A stretch of 64,000 nt of DNA from an uncultured Faecalicatena sp. (lineage in GTDB: Bacteria > Bacillota > Clostridia > Lachnospirales > Lachnospiraceae): assembly GCA_902489075.1 (NCBI GenBank), contig CABTYO010000006.1, forward strand, positions 1-64,000. The letters run 5' to 3'. Each line of letters starts with the position of its first letter. Position 1 is the first letter of the stretch. The notes beneath the pieces were generated by a model. The model ran no database searches. It saw only the letters and a list, made by a program, of their open reading frames with translations, and was not told where the DNA came from. The position numbers and the translations under genes are program-made. This document shows, in pieces, positions 33,725 to 42,482 of the stretch.

Positions 33725-35179
33725 TTATTCATCTACACTATAGTTCGGAGCTTCTTTTGTAATATGGATATCATGCGGATGGCTTTCCTTCAATGAAGCC
33801 GCAGAAATCTTCACAAACTGTCCATTCTGCTTCAAATCTTCAATCGTCGGTGTTCCGCAGTATCCCATACCGGAACGTAAGCCGCCCATCAGCTGGAATA
33901 CAGTATCTTCAACCGTTCCTTTATATGCGACACGTCCCTCAACACCTTCCGGTACGAGTTTCTTCGCATCTGCCTGGAAATATCTGTCCTTACTTCCATT
34001 CTCCATGGCAGCGATGGAGCCCATACCGCGGTAAACTTTATATTTTCTTCCCTGATATAATTCAAATGTTCCAGGGCTCTCGTCACATCCTGCAAAGATA
34101 CTTCCCATCATACATACATTCGCACCTGCTGCGATTGCCTTGGTCATATCTCCTGAATACTTGATTCCGCCGTCTGCGATGATCGGAATTCCGTATTCCT
34201 TTGCCACTTCATAGCAGTTCATAACTGCTGTGATCTGAGGTACGCCGATTCCTGCCACAATACGTGTCGTACAGATAGATCCTGGTCCGATTCCAACCTT
34301 GACTGCATCTACGCCTGCCTCGATCAGAGCCTTTGCTGCTGCACCTGTTGCAACATTTCCTGCAATAACCTGAAGATCCGGATACTTTTCCTTTACCATG
34401 CGGACCGTGCGGATTACATTTGCAGAATGTCCGTGTGCAGAGTCCATAACCACAACGTCAACCTTCGCATTAACCAGGGCTTCCACACGCTCCAGGCAGT
34501 TTGCTGTGATACCGATCGCAGCACCGCAGAGCAGACGTCCCTGTGAATCCTTTGCAGATAACGGATACTTGATCTGCTTTTCAATATCCTTAATGGTGAT
34601 CAATCCCTTTAAATTGCCTTCATCATCGACGATCGGAAGCTTTTCCTTTCTCGCTTTCGCAAGAATCTTCTTAGCCTCCTCCAGTGTAATACCTTCCTTC
34701 GCTGTGATCAGCCCCTCAGAAGTCATGGATTCTTTAATCTTCTTCGAGAAATCTTCTTCGAACTTCAAATCACGGTTTGTAATAATTCCGACCAGTTTCT
34801 TTCCCTCTGTGATCGGCACACCTGAAATACGGAACTTTGCCATCAGATTATTGGCATCCTCCAGTGTATGCTCCGGTGACAGATAAAAAGGATCCGTGAT
34901 TACCCCATTCTCAGATCTCTTTACCTTATCCACCTCTTCTGCCTGCTGCTCAATAGACATATTTTTATGAATAATACCAATCCCGCCCTGACGAGCCATC
35001 GCGATAGCCATACGGTGCTCAGTAACCGTATCCATGCCTGCACTCATCATCGGGATATTCAGTCGAATACTTTTCGTCAAATTCGTTGAAAGATCAACCT
35101 GGTTTGGAATCACCTCTGAATATGCCGGAACCAAAAGCACGTCATCAAATGTAATACCCTCTCCAATAATTTTACCCAT
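33725..35179 (-). CDS. guaB: Inosine-5'-monophosphate dehydrogenase
   Basis: 484 residues. Oxidises IMP to XMP, the committed step to GMP. Catalytic Cys is in GIGPGSICTTRIV; the TIM barrel is interrupted by two CBS domains (~95-205; ITDPFYLSPEHTLEDANNLM, SEGLITAKEGITLEEA). Ends with the YCGTPTIEDLK...HDIHITKEAPNYS region. Single gene with its own strong promoter. Confidence 0.97.
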   Translation of the reverse strand: MGKIIGEGITFDDVLLVPAYSEVIPNQVDLSTNLTKSIRLNIPMMSAGMDTVTEHRMAIAMARQGGIGIIHKNMSIEQQAEEVDKVKRSENGVITDPFYLSPEHTLEDANNLMAKFRISGVPITEGKKLVGIITNRDLKFEEDFSKKIKESMTSEGLITAKEGITLEEAKKILAKARKEKLPIVDDEGNLKGLITIKDIEKQIKYPLSAKDSQGRLLCGAAIGITANCLERVEALVNAKVDVVVMDSAHGHSANVIRTVRMVKEKYPDLQVIAGNVATGAAAKALIEAGVDAVKVGIGPGSICTTRIVAGIGVPQITAVMNCYEVAKEYGIPIIADGGIKYSGDMTKAIAAGANVCMMGSIFAGCDESPGTFELYQGRKYKVYRGMGSIAAMENGSKDRYFQADAKKLVPEGVEGRVAYKGTVEDTVFQLMGGLRSGMGYCGTPTIEDLKQNGQFVKISAASLKESHPHDIHITKEAPNYSVDE

Positions 35180-35231
35180 GATTTCACATCCTCCATTCTT
35201 CCTCAGTTAGTATTTGAATATTTTAACTGAT

Positions 35232-35260
35232 ATAGTACAAAACTTCTCCATAATTGTCAA
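35232..35260 (-). promoter_or_regulatory. guaB promoter
   Basis: TTGACA (35255-35260), 17 bp, TACTAT (35232-35237) on the minus strand; leader about 45 nt. The large palindromic element at 35399-35707 is upstream of this promoter and not in the guaB mRNA made from it. Confidence 0.8.
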
Positions 35261-35398
35261 GGTATTCCTGAACCATAACTCAAAAATTAGTACTAATTTA
35301 TTTTAAACGCCATTATTAAGTATCACTTATAAAAACATTGAGATACCAAAAAATCCGTCTTTTCCCGTTCGCCCCCCTCAGAAAGAAATCTCTCCCTC

Positions 35399-35707
35399 CT
35401 GTTGAGCCAAGATAAGGAGATGGGGGACCTGTCCTCTCCCCACCGGAAGGGTCTTTTCAGAATCCTTAAAGCGGATGATTAGAAGTTCTTATAGAAAAAG
35501 GCATGCTCAGGAGGGATGAAATTTGATCCACAAGATCAAATTTCAGGACATACTAAGCCGGGAAAATATCGATTTTCCCGGCTTATCTGTCCGTGCCCTT
35601 CTGAGCACGCCTTTTTCTATTAGAACTTCTTCATCAAGCGGTCGGATTCCGAAAAGCCCCTTCCGGTGGGGAGAGGGCAGGTCCCCCATCTCCTTATCGT
35701 CCCAACA
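35399..35707. repeat. Large three-way-junction palindromic element 1
   Basis: Outer arms 35411-35465 and ~35644-35698 pair over ~55 bp with three mismatches (starting GATAAGGAGATGGGGGACC). An internal loop follows, then a second helix 35481-35517 / 35593-35630 beginning AGAAGTTCT-N-ATAGAAAAAG. The junction carries hairpin A (35518-35544, GAAATTTGATC/GATCAAATTTC) and hairpin B (35546-35592, with TAAGCCGGGAAAAT arms). Weaker pairing (TGTTG/CAACA) extends outward. No ORF. It sits where the groEL terminator should be. The remaining gap (35261-35398) shows no other feature. Confidence 0.85.
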
Positions 35708-35729
35708 ATCTAATACATTTCTTCCGCTC

Positions 35730-37355
35730 TTACATCATTCCCATTCCGCCTGCGCCGCCTGCCGGCATTGCTGGTGTATCTTCTTTAATAGTAGATACTA
35801 CGGATTCTGTTGTCAGTAATGTAGAAGCTACGCTTGTTGCATTCTGTAATGCACTTCTTGTTACCTTTGCAGGGTCCAGGATTCCTTCCTGTACCATGTC
35901 TACATATTCCTCTTTATAAGCATCAAATCCAACTCCCGGCTCTGATTCTCTTACTTTGTTGATGATGACAGCGCCTTCAAGTCCTGCGTTTGTTGCAATG
36001 TGGAACAGTGGTGCTTCCAGTGCCTTTAATACAACCTTAGCACCAGTCTTCTCATCTCCGTCCAGTGTCTCTGCAAGTGCAGCTACTTCTTTTGCTGCGT
36101 GGATATATGCAGATCCGCCTCCTGCGATGATTCCTTCTTCAACAGCAGCTCTTGTAGCGTTCAGAGCATCTTCCATGCGGAGTTTTGCTTCCTTCATCTC
36201 TGTCTCTGTTGCAGCACCTACACGGATTACTGCTACGCCGCCTGCCAGTTTTGCAAGTCTTTCCTGTAATTTCTCTTTGTCAAATTCAGATGTTGTCTCT
36301 TCGATTCCTTTTTTGATCTGGGCAACTCTGTCTTCGATTGCTTTCTTATCTCCACAGCCGTCTACGATAACTGTATTTTCCTTCTGAACCTTTACAGATT
36401 TTGCACGTCCAAGCTGATCCATTGTTGCTTCTTTTAAGTCCATTCCAAGCTCTTCGGAGATTACCTGTCCGCCTGTCAGGATTGCGATATCCTGCAGCAT
36501 CTCTTTTCTTCTGTCACCATATCCAGGTGCTTTCACAGCTACTACGTTGAATGTTCCACGCAGCTTGTTAACGATCAATGTTGTCAGTGCCTCACCTTCG
36601 ATATCCTCAGCAATGATCAGAAGTCTTGCGCCGGACTGAACGATCTGCTCTAACAGTGGCAGGATCTCCTGAATATTGGAAATCTTCTTATCTGTGATCA
36701 GAATGTATGGCTCATCCAGGTTTGCTTCCATTTTCTCCATATCTGTTGCCATATATGCGGAAATGTATCCACGGTCAAACTGCATACCTTCTACCAGGTC
36801 AAGCTCTGTCAGCATGGTCTTGGACTCTTCGATTGTGATAACACCGTCGTTGGAAACCTTCTCCATAGCGTCTGCTACCATCTGTCCTACGGAATCATCT
36901 CCTGAAGAAACTGCTGCAACTCTTGCGATCTGCTCTTTATCTTTTACCTTGCTGCTCATCTTAGCGATTGCTTCAACAGCAACATCTGTAGCTTTCTTCA
37001 TACCTTTACGAAGAACGATCGGGTTAGCGCCTGCTTCCAGGTTCTTCATTCCTTCATGAACCATTGCCTGAGCAAGAACAGTAGCTGTTGTTGTACCGTC
37101 ACCTGCTACGTCATTTGTCTTGGAAGCAACTTCTTTGATCAGCTGTGCTCCCATGTTCTCGAATCCGTCTTCCAGCTCGATCTCTTTTGCGATAGTCACA
37201 CCATCATTCGTGATAAGCGGTGCACCGAATGATTTGTCAAGTACGACATTTCTTCCTTTTGGTCCTAATGTTACTCTTACTGTATCAGCCAGTTTGTTCA
37301 CACCTTTTTCTAATGCTGCTCTGGCTTCTGATCCATATTTGATTTCCTTTGCCAT
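35730..37355 (-). CDS. groEL: 60 kDa chaperonin GroEL
   Basis: 541 residues from MAKEIKYGSEARAALEKG (ATG 37353-37355, AGGAG eight bases upstream). ATP-site segment LGPKGRNVVLDK and VAGDGTTTATVLAQ are intact; the tail is the typical GGAGGMGMM. With GroES it forms the folding cage. It lies 115 bp after groES in a CIRCE-controlled operon and has no simple terminator; element 1 begins 22 bp beyond its stop. Confidence 0.98.
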   Translation of the reverse strand: MAKEIKYGSEARAALEKGVNKLADTVRVTLGPKGRNVVLDKSFGAPLITNDGVTIAKEIELEDGFENMGAQLIKEVASKTNDVAGDGTTTATVLAQAMVHEGMKNLEAGANPIVLRKGMKKATDVAVEAIAKMSSKVKDKEQIARVAAVSSGDDSVGQMVADAMEKVSNDGVITIEESKTMLTELDLVEGMQFDRGYISAYMATDMEKMEANLDEPYILITDKKISNIQEILPLLEQIVQSGARLLIIAEDIEGEALTTLIVNKLRGTFNVVAVKAPGYGDRRKEMLQDIAILTGGQVISEELGMDLKEATMDQLGRAKSVKVQKENTVIVDGCGDKKAIEDRVAQIKKGIEETTSEFDKEKLQERLAKLAGGVAVIRVGAATETEMKEAKLRMEDALNATRAAVEEGIIAGGGSAYIHAAKEVAALAETLDGDEKTGAKVVLKALEAPLFHIATNAGLEGAVIINKVRESEPGVGFDAYKEEYVDMVQEGILDPAKVTRSALQNATSVASTLLTTESVVSTIKEDTPAMPAGGAGGMGMM

Positions 37356-37470
37356 GTCTGTCACTCCTCTTTCCTATTCTTATCTGAATCTTTTATTCCC
37401 TGAATTCACTGTTACCATGCAATTGATTTACAAATTTTCTTATTCTTTTATGGTTTATTTACAGAATTGA

Positions 37471-37758
37471 TTATTCTTCCACAATTGCTAAAATATCACT
37501 CTGCTTAACGATGATGTATTCTTCTTTGTCAAGTTCTACATCTGTTCCTGCATATTTGGAGTAGATTACTTTATCCCCGACTTTAACCTGCATTGTCACT
37601 TCTTTTCCATCTATATTTCCACCAGGTCCAACTGCGATAACTTCTGCTTCCTGCGGCTTCTCTTTTGCCTGACCCGGCAGTACAATACCTGATTTTGTTG
37701 TCTCTTCTGCTTCTAATTGCTTTAATACAATCTTGTCACCCAATGGTACTAATTTCAT
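37471..37758 (-). CDS. groES: 10 kDa co-chaperonin GroES
   Basis: 95 residues, MKLVPLGDKIVLKQ start, mobile loop EETTKSGIVLPGQAKEKPQ, and KVGDKVIYSKYAGTDV. First gene of groESL; GGAGG precedes the ATG. Confidence 0.98.
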   Translation of the reverse strand: MKLVPLGDKIVLKQLEAEETTKSGIVLPGQAKEKPQEAEVIAVGPGGNIDGKEVTMQVKVGDKVIYSKYAGTDVELDKEEYIIVKQSDILAIVEE

Positions 37759-37785
37759 AGTAATTCCTCCTTAATTTTCGTTTTA

Positions 37786-37812
37786 TTAGCACTCATTTCT
37801 TTTGAGTGCTAA
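37786..37812. promoter_or_regulatory. CIRCE operator (HrcA site)
   Basis: Perfect TTAGCACTC-N9-GAGTGCTAA, located just after the groES transcription start. Indicates HrcA repression and heat-shock induction; hrcA is not in this window. Confidence 0.97.
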
Positions 37813-37824
37813 CCTCATGAATAT

Positions 37825-37853
37825 AAAATAGCACTCTGTTTCCAATTTGTCAA
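37825..37853 (-). promoter_or_regulatory. groESL promoter
   Basis: TTGACA (37848-37853), 17 bp, TATTTT (37825-37830) on the minus strand, directly upstream of CIRCE. Confidence 0.8.
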
Positions 37854-37904
37854 CAGACTTTCTCATTTTTTATATTTAGTTTATAAACATCATTTTCTCT
37901 TAAT

Positions 37905-37960
37905 AAGAAAAATCTTTTATGAGAAACCTCTTTTTAAGAAATTCACTTCATAAAAGATTT
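37905..37960 (-). terminator. Terminator downstream of the 108-residue protein gene
   Basis: AAATCTTTTATGA pairs with TCATAAAAGATTT (37948-37960); the minus strand continues TTTTTCTT. Confidence 0.75.
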
Positions 37961-37979
37961 TATTACGACGGATCACTCT

Positions 37980-38306
37980 TTACTTCCTCTTCACAGGCCG
38001 CTTCACACCGGAAACATTATAGAAGCCGTTCTTGATCTTGAATACGATCATATTACCATACTCACACTGATAGCGCTCCTTCACCACTCCGGTACAGTAC
38101 AGAAGCTCCTTCTTGGTAGAGATATAACACTGATACTTTGCATCCAGGGAAATCACCGTCAGATCATCCTCCTTTAACTGCAAGTATATGTAATCTTCCT
38201 CCAGATCATACTTAAAAACCTGGCAGTGATGCGAAGTATCGTCAAATATACCATCCGCCGAAATCACACTCTCCATCTGTAAATCTACCGGGTTCCCTTC
38301 ATACAT
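37980..38306 (-). CDS. Conserved-looking protein of unknown function, codY-linked
   Basis: 108 residues, soluble, no signal peptide. It reads as an all-beta small domain (ESVISADGIFDD, YIYLQLKEDDLTVISLDAKYQCYI, GVVKERYQCEYGNMIVFKI) with a basic tail (RPVKRK). The layout faintly recalls the N-terminal part of YcgR-type proteins, but no PilZ RxxxR motif is present. It follows codY at 63 bp with a terminator between. Ribosome site AAGGAGG precedes ATG. Function unknown. Confidence 0.75.
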   Translation of the reverse strand: MYEGNPVDLQMESVISADGIFDDTSHHCQVFKYDLEEDYIYLQLKEDDLTVISLDAKYQCYISTKKELLYCTGVVKERYQCEYGNMIVFKIKNGFYNVSGVKRPVKRK

Positions 38307-38330
38307 TCTTTTATACCTCCTTCATTTTAA

Positions 38331-38359
38331 GAAAGGGCATCAGCTGCCTGACGCCCTTA
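38331..38359 (-). terminator. codY terminator
   Basis: AAGGGCGTCAG-GCA-GCTGATGCCCTTTCTT on the minus strand. Confidence 0.75.
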
Positions 38360-38369
38360 CGAAAGCTTT

Positions 38370-39149
38370 TTATATACGTTCCTTCTTGATCTTCTCCAGT
38401 TCGGTAAATACGTAATCATTCAGGACTTTGATATAGGTTCCCTTCATTCCTGAGGAACGGGATTCAATAACCCCTGCACTCTCGAACTTCCGAAGTGCAT
38501 TCACAATCACGGATCTGGTGATTCCTACGCGGTCTGCAATCTTGCTTGCAACAAGGATTCCTTCTGTCCCATCCAGTTCTTCAAAAATATGGATGATCGC
38601 CTCCAGCTCAGAGAAGGAAAGTGTACTGATTGCGGACTGAACGATATGCTCTTTCCGTGTCTCCTCCGCGCTCTCTTCGTTCACAGAACGAAGCATCTCA
38701 AGTCCTACGACTGCAGTTCCGTACTCACTCAAAATAATGTCATCAATCTCATATACAGATCCCTGCTTGTAGATAAACAGCGTCCCCAGACGCTCTCCTG
38801 CAATGTCGATCGGTGTGATAATAGCCTGATAACCTTTCACCGCATCTGCGGAAAAACCTAATGTCTCCAGATTCACGTTCTCTTTTGTCGAAAGAATACT
38901 TAAGAGCCGCTCATTGAGCATCTCATCAATATGGGAACCTACGGACTCGGTGATCAGTTCATTGATCCCGTCCACCTGGATGCTCTTGCTCACGCCCAGG
39001 ATCTTCCCCTTCTTACTCACTACCAGAACATTGGAGTTCAGAATCTCCGTAAGGACAGCGCAAATATCGTTAAAGACTACCTTACTGGAATTGTTGTTAT
39101 GCAGTAACTTGTTAATCTTTCTTGTTTTATCCAATAACTGTACGCTCAT
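38370..39149 (-). CDS. codY: GTP-sensing global regulator CodY
   Basis: 259 residues. N-terminal GAF domain binding branched-chain amino acids (LLDKTRKINKLLHNN start) and C-terminal winged helix with RVGITRSVIVNALRKFESAG, the nearly invariant CodY recognition helix. It represses stationary-phase and nutrient genes when GTP and BCAA are high. GGAGG precedes the ATG. Confidence 0.97.
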   Translation of the reverse strand: MSVQLLDKTRKINKLLHNNNSSKVVFNDICAVLTEILNSNVLVVSKKGKILGVSKSIQVDGINELITESVGSHIDEMLNERLLSILSTKENVNLETLGFSADAVKGYQAIITPIDIAGERLGTLFIYKQGSVYEIDDIILSEYGTAVVGLEMLRSVNEESAEETRKEHIVQSAISTLSFSELEAIIHIFEELDGTEGILVASKIADRVGITRSVIVNALRKFESAGVIESRSSGMKGTYIKVLNDYVFTELEKIKKERI

Positions 39150-39206
39150 CGATTTCCTCCAATTCTAATTGTATATACAAATCTTTTCAATTTACTCGAT
39201 ACTGAT

Positions 39207-39235
39207 ATGTTATCATACAACTTTCGAAATATCAA
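39207..39235 (-). promoter_or_regulatory. codY promoter
   Basis: TTGATA (39230-39235), 17 bp, TAACAT (39207-39212) on the minus strand; a TTTCGAAA palindrome lies inside the spacer and a second TTTTCGAAA just upstream (39253-39261). Confidence 0.5.
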
Positions 39236-39264
39236 CGTAAATTATCTAAATGTTTTCGAAATTT

Positions 39265-41337
39265 CTAATTCTTCTTCAAATTTCGTACATATCCGCATTT
39301 TTCATCCGCACAAACGAGCTTATTTCCCTTTTCCACCATATAGTTTCCACATTCAGGACACTTCTCTTTGGACGGCTTCTGCCAGGACATAAAATCACAT
39401 TCCGGATTGTTCTCGCAGCCATAATACTTTCTGCCCTTCTTCGTCTTGCGGATCACCACTTCCTTGCCACAGACCGGACACGGAACACCGATCTTCTCCA
39501 GATATGGCTTGGTGTTCTTACATTCCGGGAATCCCGGGCAGGCCAGGAACTTCCCGTGAGGACCATACTTCACGACCATGTTGCGGCCGCATTCCTCACA
39601 GATCACATCGGTCACTTCATCCTCAATCTTAACGCTCTCCAGCTCTTTCTCGGCAACCTTCACAGCCTCGTCCAGATCCGGGTAGAAGTTGCGGATGACG
39701 TCTTTCCATGCGACTTTCCCCTCTTCCACCATATCGAGAAGCCCTTCCATATTGGCGGTAAAATTCTCATCTACAATGCTTGGGAAGGATTGTTTCATAA
39801 TATTGTTAACAACTTCTCCAATTTCTGTAATATACAGATTCTTAGCTTCTTTTGTTACGTAACGGCGTCCCAGGATCGTGGAAATGGTCGGTGCATAGGT
39901 ACTTGGCCGTCCGATTCCCAGCTCTTCCAGCGTCTTGACCAGCGTCGCCTCCGTAAAATGTGCGGGCGGCTGTGTGAAATGCTGCTTTGTGTCAAAGTTC
40001 TCTTTCTTTAACTGTGAATCCATACTCAGACCATTGACAAGTACATTGCTCTCTTCCTTTTCCTCGTCAGCCTCTGTATAGACACTGCGGAAGCCGTCAA
40101 ACACGACCTTGGAAGTAGAAACGGTAAACCGGTATTCCCCGGCACCAATCTTAACGGAAATGGTCTCATATTTTGCCGGCTGCATCCTGCTCGCCACAAA
40201 ACGTTTCCAGATCAGCTGATACAGCCGGAGCTGATCCCTGGAAAGTGACTCCTTAAGGGAAGCCGGGGTCCTTGTGATATCTGTAGGACGGATTGCCTCG
40301 TGGGCATCCTGTATCTTCTTCTCTGTCTTTTTCACGGCCGTTCCCGCTGCTACATAATCTTTTCCGTAGGCTGACTCGATATACTGTCTTGCATTCGCAT
40401 CAGCTTCGTCAGAAATTCTCGTAGAATCCGTACGCAGGTATGTGATGACACCGACTGTACCGCTGCCCTTGATGTCAATTCCTTCATAGAGCTGCTGCGC
40501 AATCCGCATCGTCTTCTGTGTCCCGAAGTTCAGGACCTTGGCAGCTTCCTGCTGCAGGGTACTGGTCGTAAACGGAAGCGGCGCCTTGCGGATACGCTCC
40601 CCTTTCTTCACATCCGTCACCTGGAATTCTTCATTTTCAATCTCTTTGACGATCTGATCCAGTTCCTCTTTCGAACTGATCGTGATCTTCTGCTTTTCCG
40701 TGCCATAGAACTTAGCTGTCAGCGGACGCTTCTCTCCTTTTACATGAAGAATTGCATCCAGAGACCAGTATTCCTCCGGAATAAATTCATCAATCAGCGC
40801 TTCCCGGTCTGCAATCAGGCGCAGAGCCACAGACTGCACTCTTCCGGCACTTAAGCCTCTTTTAACCTTTGCCCAAAGGACCGGGCTGATGCGGTATCCC
40901 ACCATACGGTCCAGAATACGGCGTGCCTGCTGGGCATCCACCAGATTCATGTCAATGTCTCTCGGAGCCTTTAAGGATGCCTTGACTGCATTCTTTGTGA
41001 TCTCGTTGAAAGTGATCCGGCGCATCTTCTTCTCATCCAGCTTCAGCGCGGTCGCCAGATGCCAGGATATCGCCTCTCCTTCGCGGTCGGGGTCAGTTGC
41101 GAGATAAACTTTATCCGCTTTTTTTGCCTCTTTGCGCAGATTGGCAAGGATGTCTCCCTTTCCCCGAATCGTGATATACTTCGGTTCATAGTCATGTTCC
41201 ACATCTATTCCAAGCTGGCTCTTCGGCAGATCACGGACATGTCCGTTCGATGCCGCAACAGAATAGCTGCTCCCCAGGAACTTCTTAATTGTCTTCACTT
41301 TCGCGGGTGACTCCACAATAACCAGATAATGTGCCAT
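39265..41337 (-). CDS. topA: DNA topoisomerase I
   Basis: 690 residues. Toprim domain (MAHYLVIVESPAKVKTIKKF, DPDREGEAISWHLA), the active-site Tyr in GVITYLRTDSTR, then three C-terminal Cys4 zinc ribbons (CEECGRNM, CPVCGKEV, CPECGNYM). Relaxes negative supercoils. ATG 41335-41337 is preceded by GGAGG. Follows dprA, a conserved Firmicute order. Confidence 0.97.
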   Translation of the reverse strand: MAHYLVIVESPAKVKTIKKFLGSSYSVAASNGHVRDLPKSQLGIDVEHDYEPKYITIRGKGDILANLRKEAKKADKVYLATDPDREGEAISWHLATALKLDEKKMRRITFNEITKNAVKASLKAPRDIDMNLVDAQQARRILDRMVGYRISPVLWAKVKRGLSAGRVQSVALRLIADREALIDEFIPEEYWSLDAILHVKGEKRPLTAKFYGTEKQKITISSKEELDQIVKEIENEEFQVTDVKKGERIRKAPLPFTTSTLQQEAAKVLNFGTQKTMRIAQQLYEGIDIKGSGTVGVITYLRTDSTRISDEADANARQYIESAYGKDYVAAGTAVKKTEKKIQDAHEAIRPTDITRTPASLKESLSRDQLRLYQLIWKRFVASRMQPAKYETISVKIGAGEYRFTVSTSKVVFDGFRSVYTEADEEKEESNVLVNGLSMDSQLKKENFDTKQHFTQPPAHFTEATLVKTLEELGIGRPSTYAPTISTILGRRYVTKEAKNLYITEIGEVVNNIMKQSFPSIVDENFTANMEGLLDMVEEGKVAWKDVIRNFYPDLDEAVKVAEKELESVKIEDEVTDVICEECGRNMVVKYGPHGKFLACPGFPECKNTKPYLEKIGVPCPVCGKEVVIRKTKKGRKYYGCENNPECDFMSWQKPSKEKCPECGNYMVEKGNKLVCADEKCGYVRNLKKN

Positions 41338-41395
41338 AAAAATTCTTTCCTCCACCTGTTCCGCAGCCTCAACTGTGGGCTGCCGGACACATCTA

Positions 41396-42478
41396 CTATT
41401 TCAGCTTTATATAATAATTCTTTGATACTTCTTTTGCATATCCCTCAAGTTCTAATGAAACCAGAAGCCCCATCACTTCCTTTGCACTCAGCGAAGTATC
41501 CTGTATGAGCTGGTCTACATGCCGGGGATACAAACCAAGTCGACTATACACCATATTTTCTGGACTTTCAAGCACTTTTTTATTTTTGTCTGTTTTAACG
41601 GGCTGAGAAATGGCAGAAATCTGAAGGTCAGAAAGGAGCATTTCCGGAGAGAGAAGGATACCTGCGCCCTGCCGTATCAGCTGGTTACAGCCCTGGCTTA
41701 AGCTGCTGTCCACAGGTCCTGGAAGGGCATAGACATCCCTCCCCTGCTCCAGTGCCATATCCGCAGTGATCAGGGAGCCGCTTCTTTCTCTTGCCTCCAT
41801 CACCAGCACCACATCGGACAGTCCGCTGATGATACGGTTACGCCTTGGAAAATTTCCCGGTGCCGGAGGGGTTCCCGGTACAAACTCTGACAAAATGCCG
41901 CCTTCATTCTCTAAAATATCCTGATACAGACCCACATGCTCCCTGGGATAGCAGATATCCACGCCGCACCCGAGCACAGAAAACGTTTTTCCGCCTCCCA
42001 TAAGCGCCCCGCGCTGCCCGAGTCCGTCAATTCCTCTGGCAAGCCCACTGATAATCTGCACCCCATACTGTGCCAGCCATTCCCCGTATTCCAACGCATA
42101 CTTTTCTCCATAAGGCGTACATTTTCTGGCTCCCACGATGGCTGCCGCCTTAAGGTCTTCTGCTGGCAGATTTCCTTTCACATATAAGGCATACGGCGGT
42201 GACGGAATCTCCAGTAACTTTTCCGGATAGGATTCCGAAAAGTATGGGATAAAACGGATATTTTTCTGTCTCATTTCCTCAAACTTTTCCTCCAGATCCC
42301 TGGATTTCTGCGCCTGTCTGATTGTATGGATATCCTCCTCGTTTAAGAACGGATACCGCCTTAATTTTGTTTCTTCTATATAAAATAGTTCCTTCGCTGT
42401 TCCGGCCTCTTCCCTCAGCTTCAGTTTTTTTCCTTCCGAAACCTTTGTAATTGACGCAAACCAGTATTCGTAGATCAT
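41396..42478 (-). CDS. dprA: DNA-processing protein DprA
   Basis: 360 residues. Loads RecA on incoming single strands in transformation. Rossmann core motifs: AIVGARKCTPYG, ISGLARGIDGLGQRGAL, SVLGCGVDICYPREH, FPRRNRIISGLSD and RSGSLITADMALEQGRDVYALPG. A C-terminal winged helix (VDQLIQDTSLSAKEVMGLL) is present. ATG at 42478 has GGAGG seven bases upstream; 4 bp from the comM stop. Confidence 0.95.
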   Translation of the reverse strand: MIYEYWFASITKVSEGKKLKLREEAGTAKELFYIEETKLRRYPFLNEEDIHTIRQAQKSRDLEEKFEEMRQKNIRFIPYFSESYPEKLLEIPSPPYALYVKGNLPAEDLKAAAIVGARKCTPYGEKYALEYGEWLAQYGVQIISGLARGIDGLGQRGALMGGGKTFSVLGCGVDICYPREHVGLYQDILENEGGILSEFVPGTPPAPGNFPRRNRIISGLSDVVLVMEARERSGSLITADMALEQGRDVYALPGPVDSSLSQGCNQLIRQGAGILLSPEMLLSDLQISAISQPVKTDKNKKVLESPENMVYSRLGLYPRHVDQLIQDTSLSAKEVMGLLVSLELEGYAKEVSKNYYIKLK

Positions 42479-42482
42479 CCTG

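Noticed and set aside
35399..35707. Element 1 as a guaB 5'-UTR riboswitch or attenuator
   Set aside because: A strong guaB promoter at 35232-35260 lies between the element and guaB.
39249..39264. CodY box upstream of codY
   Set aside because: Matches the CodY consensus with about four mismatches, too weak to call.
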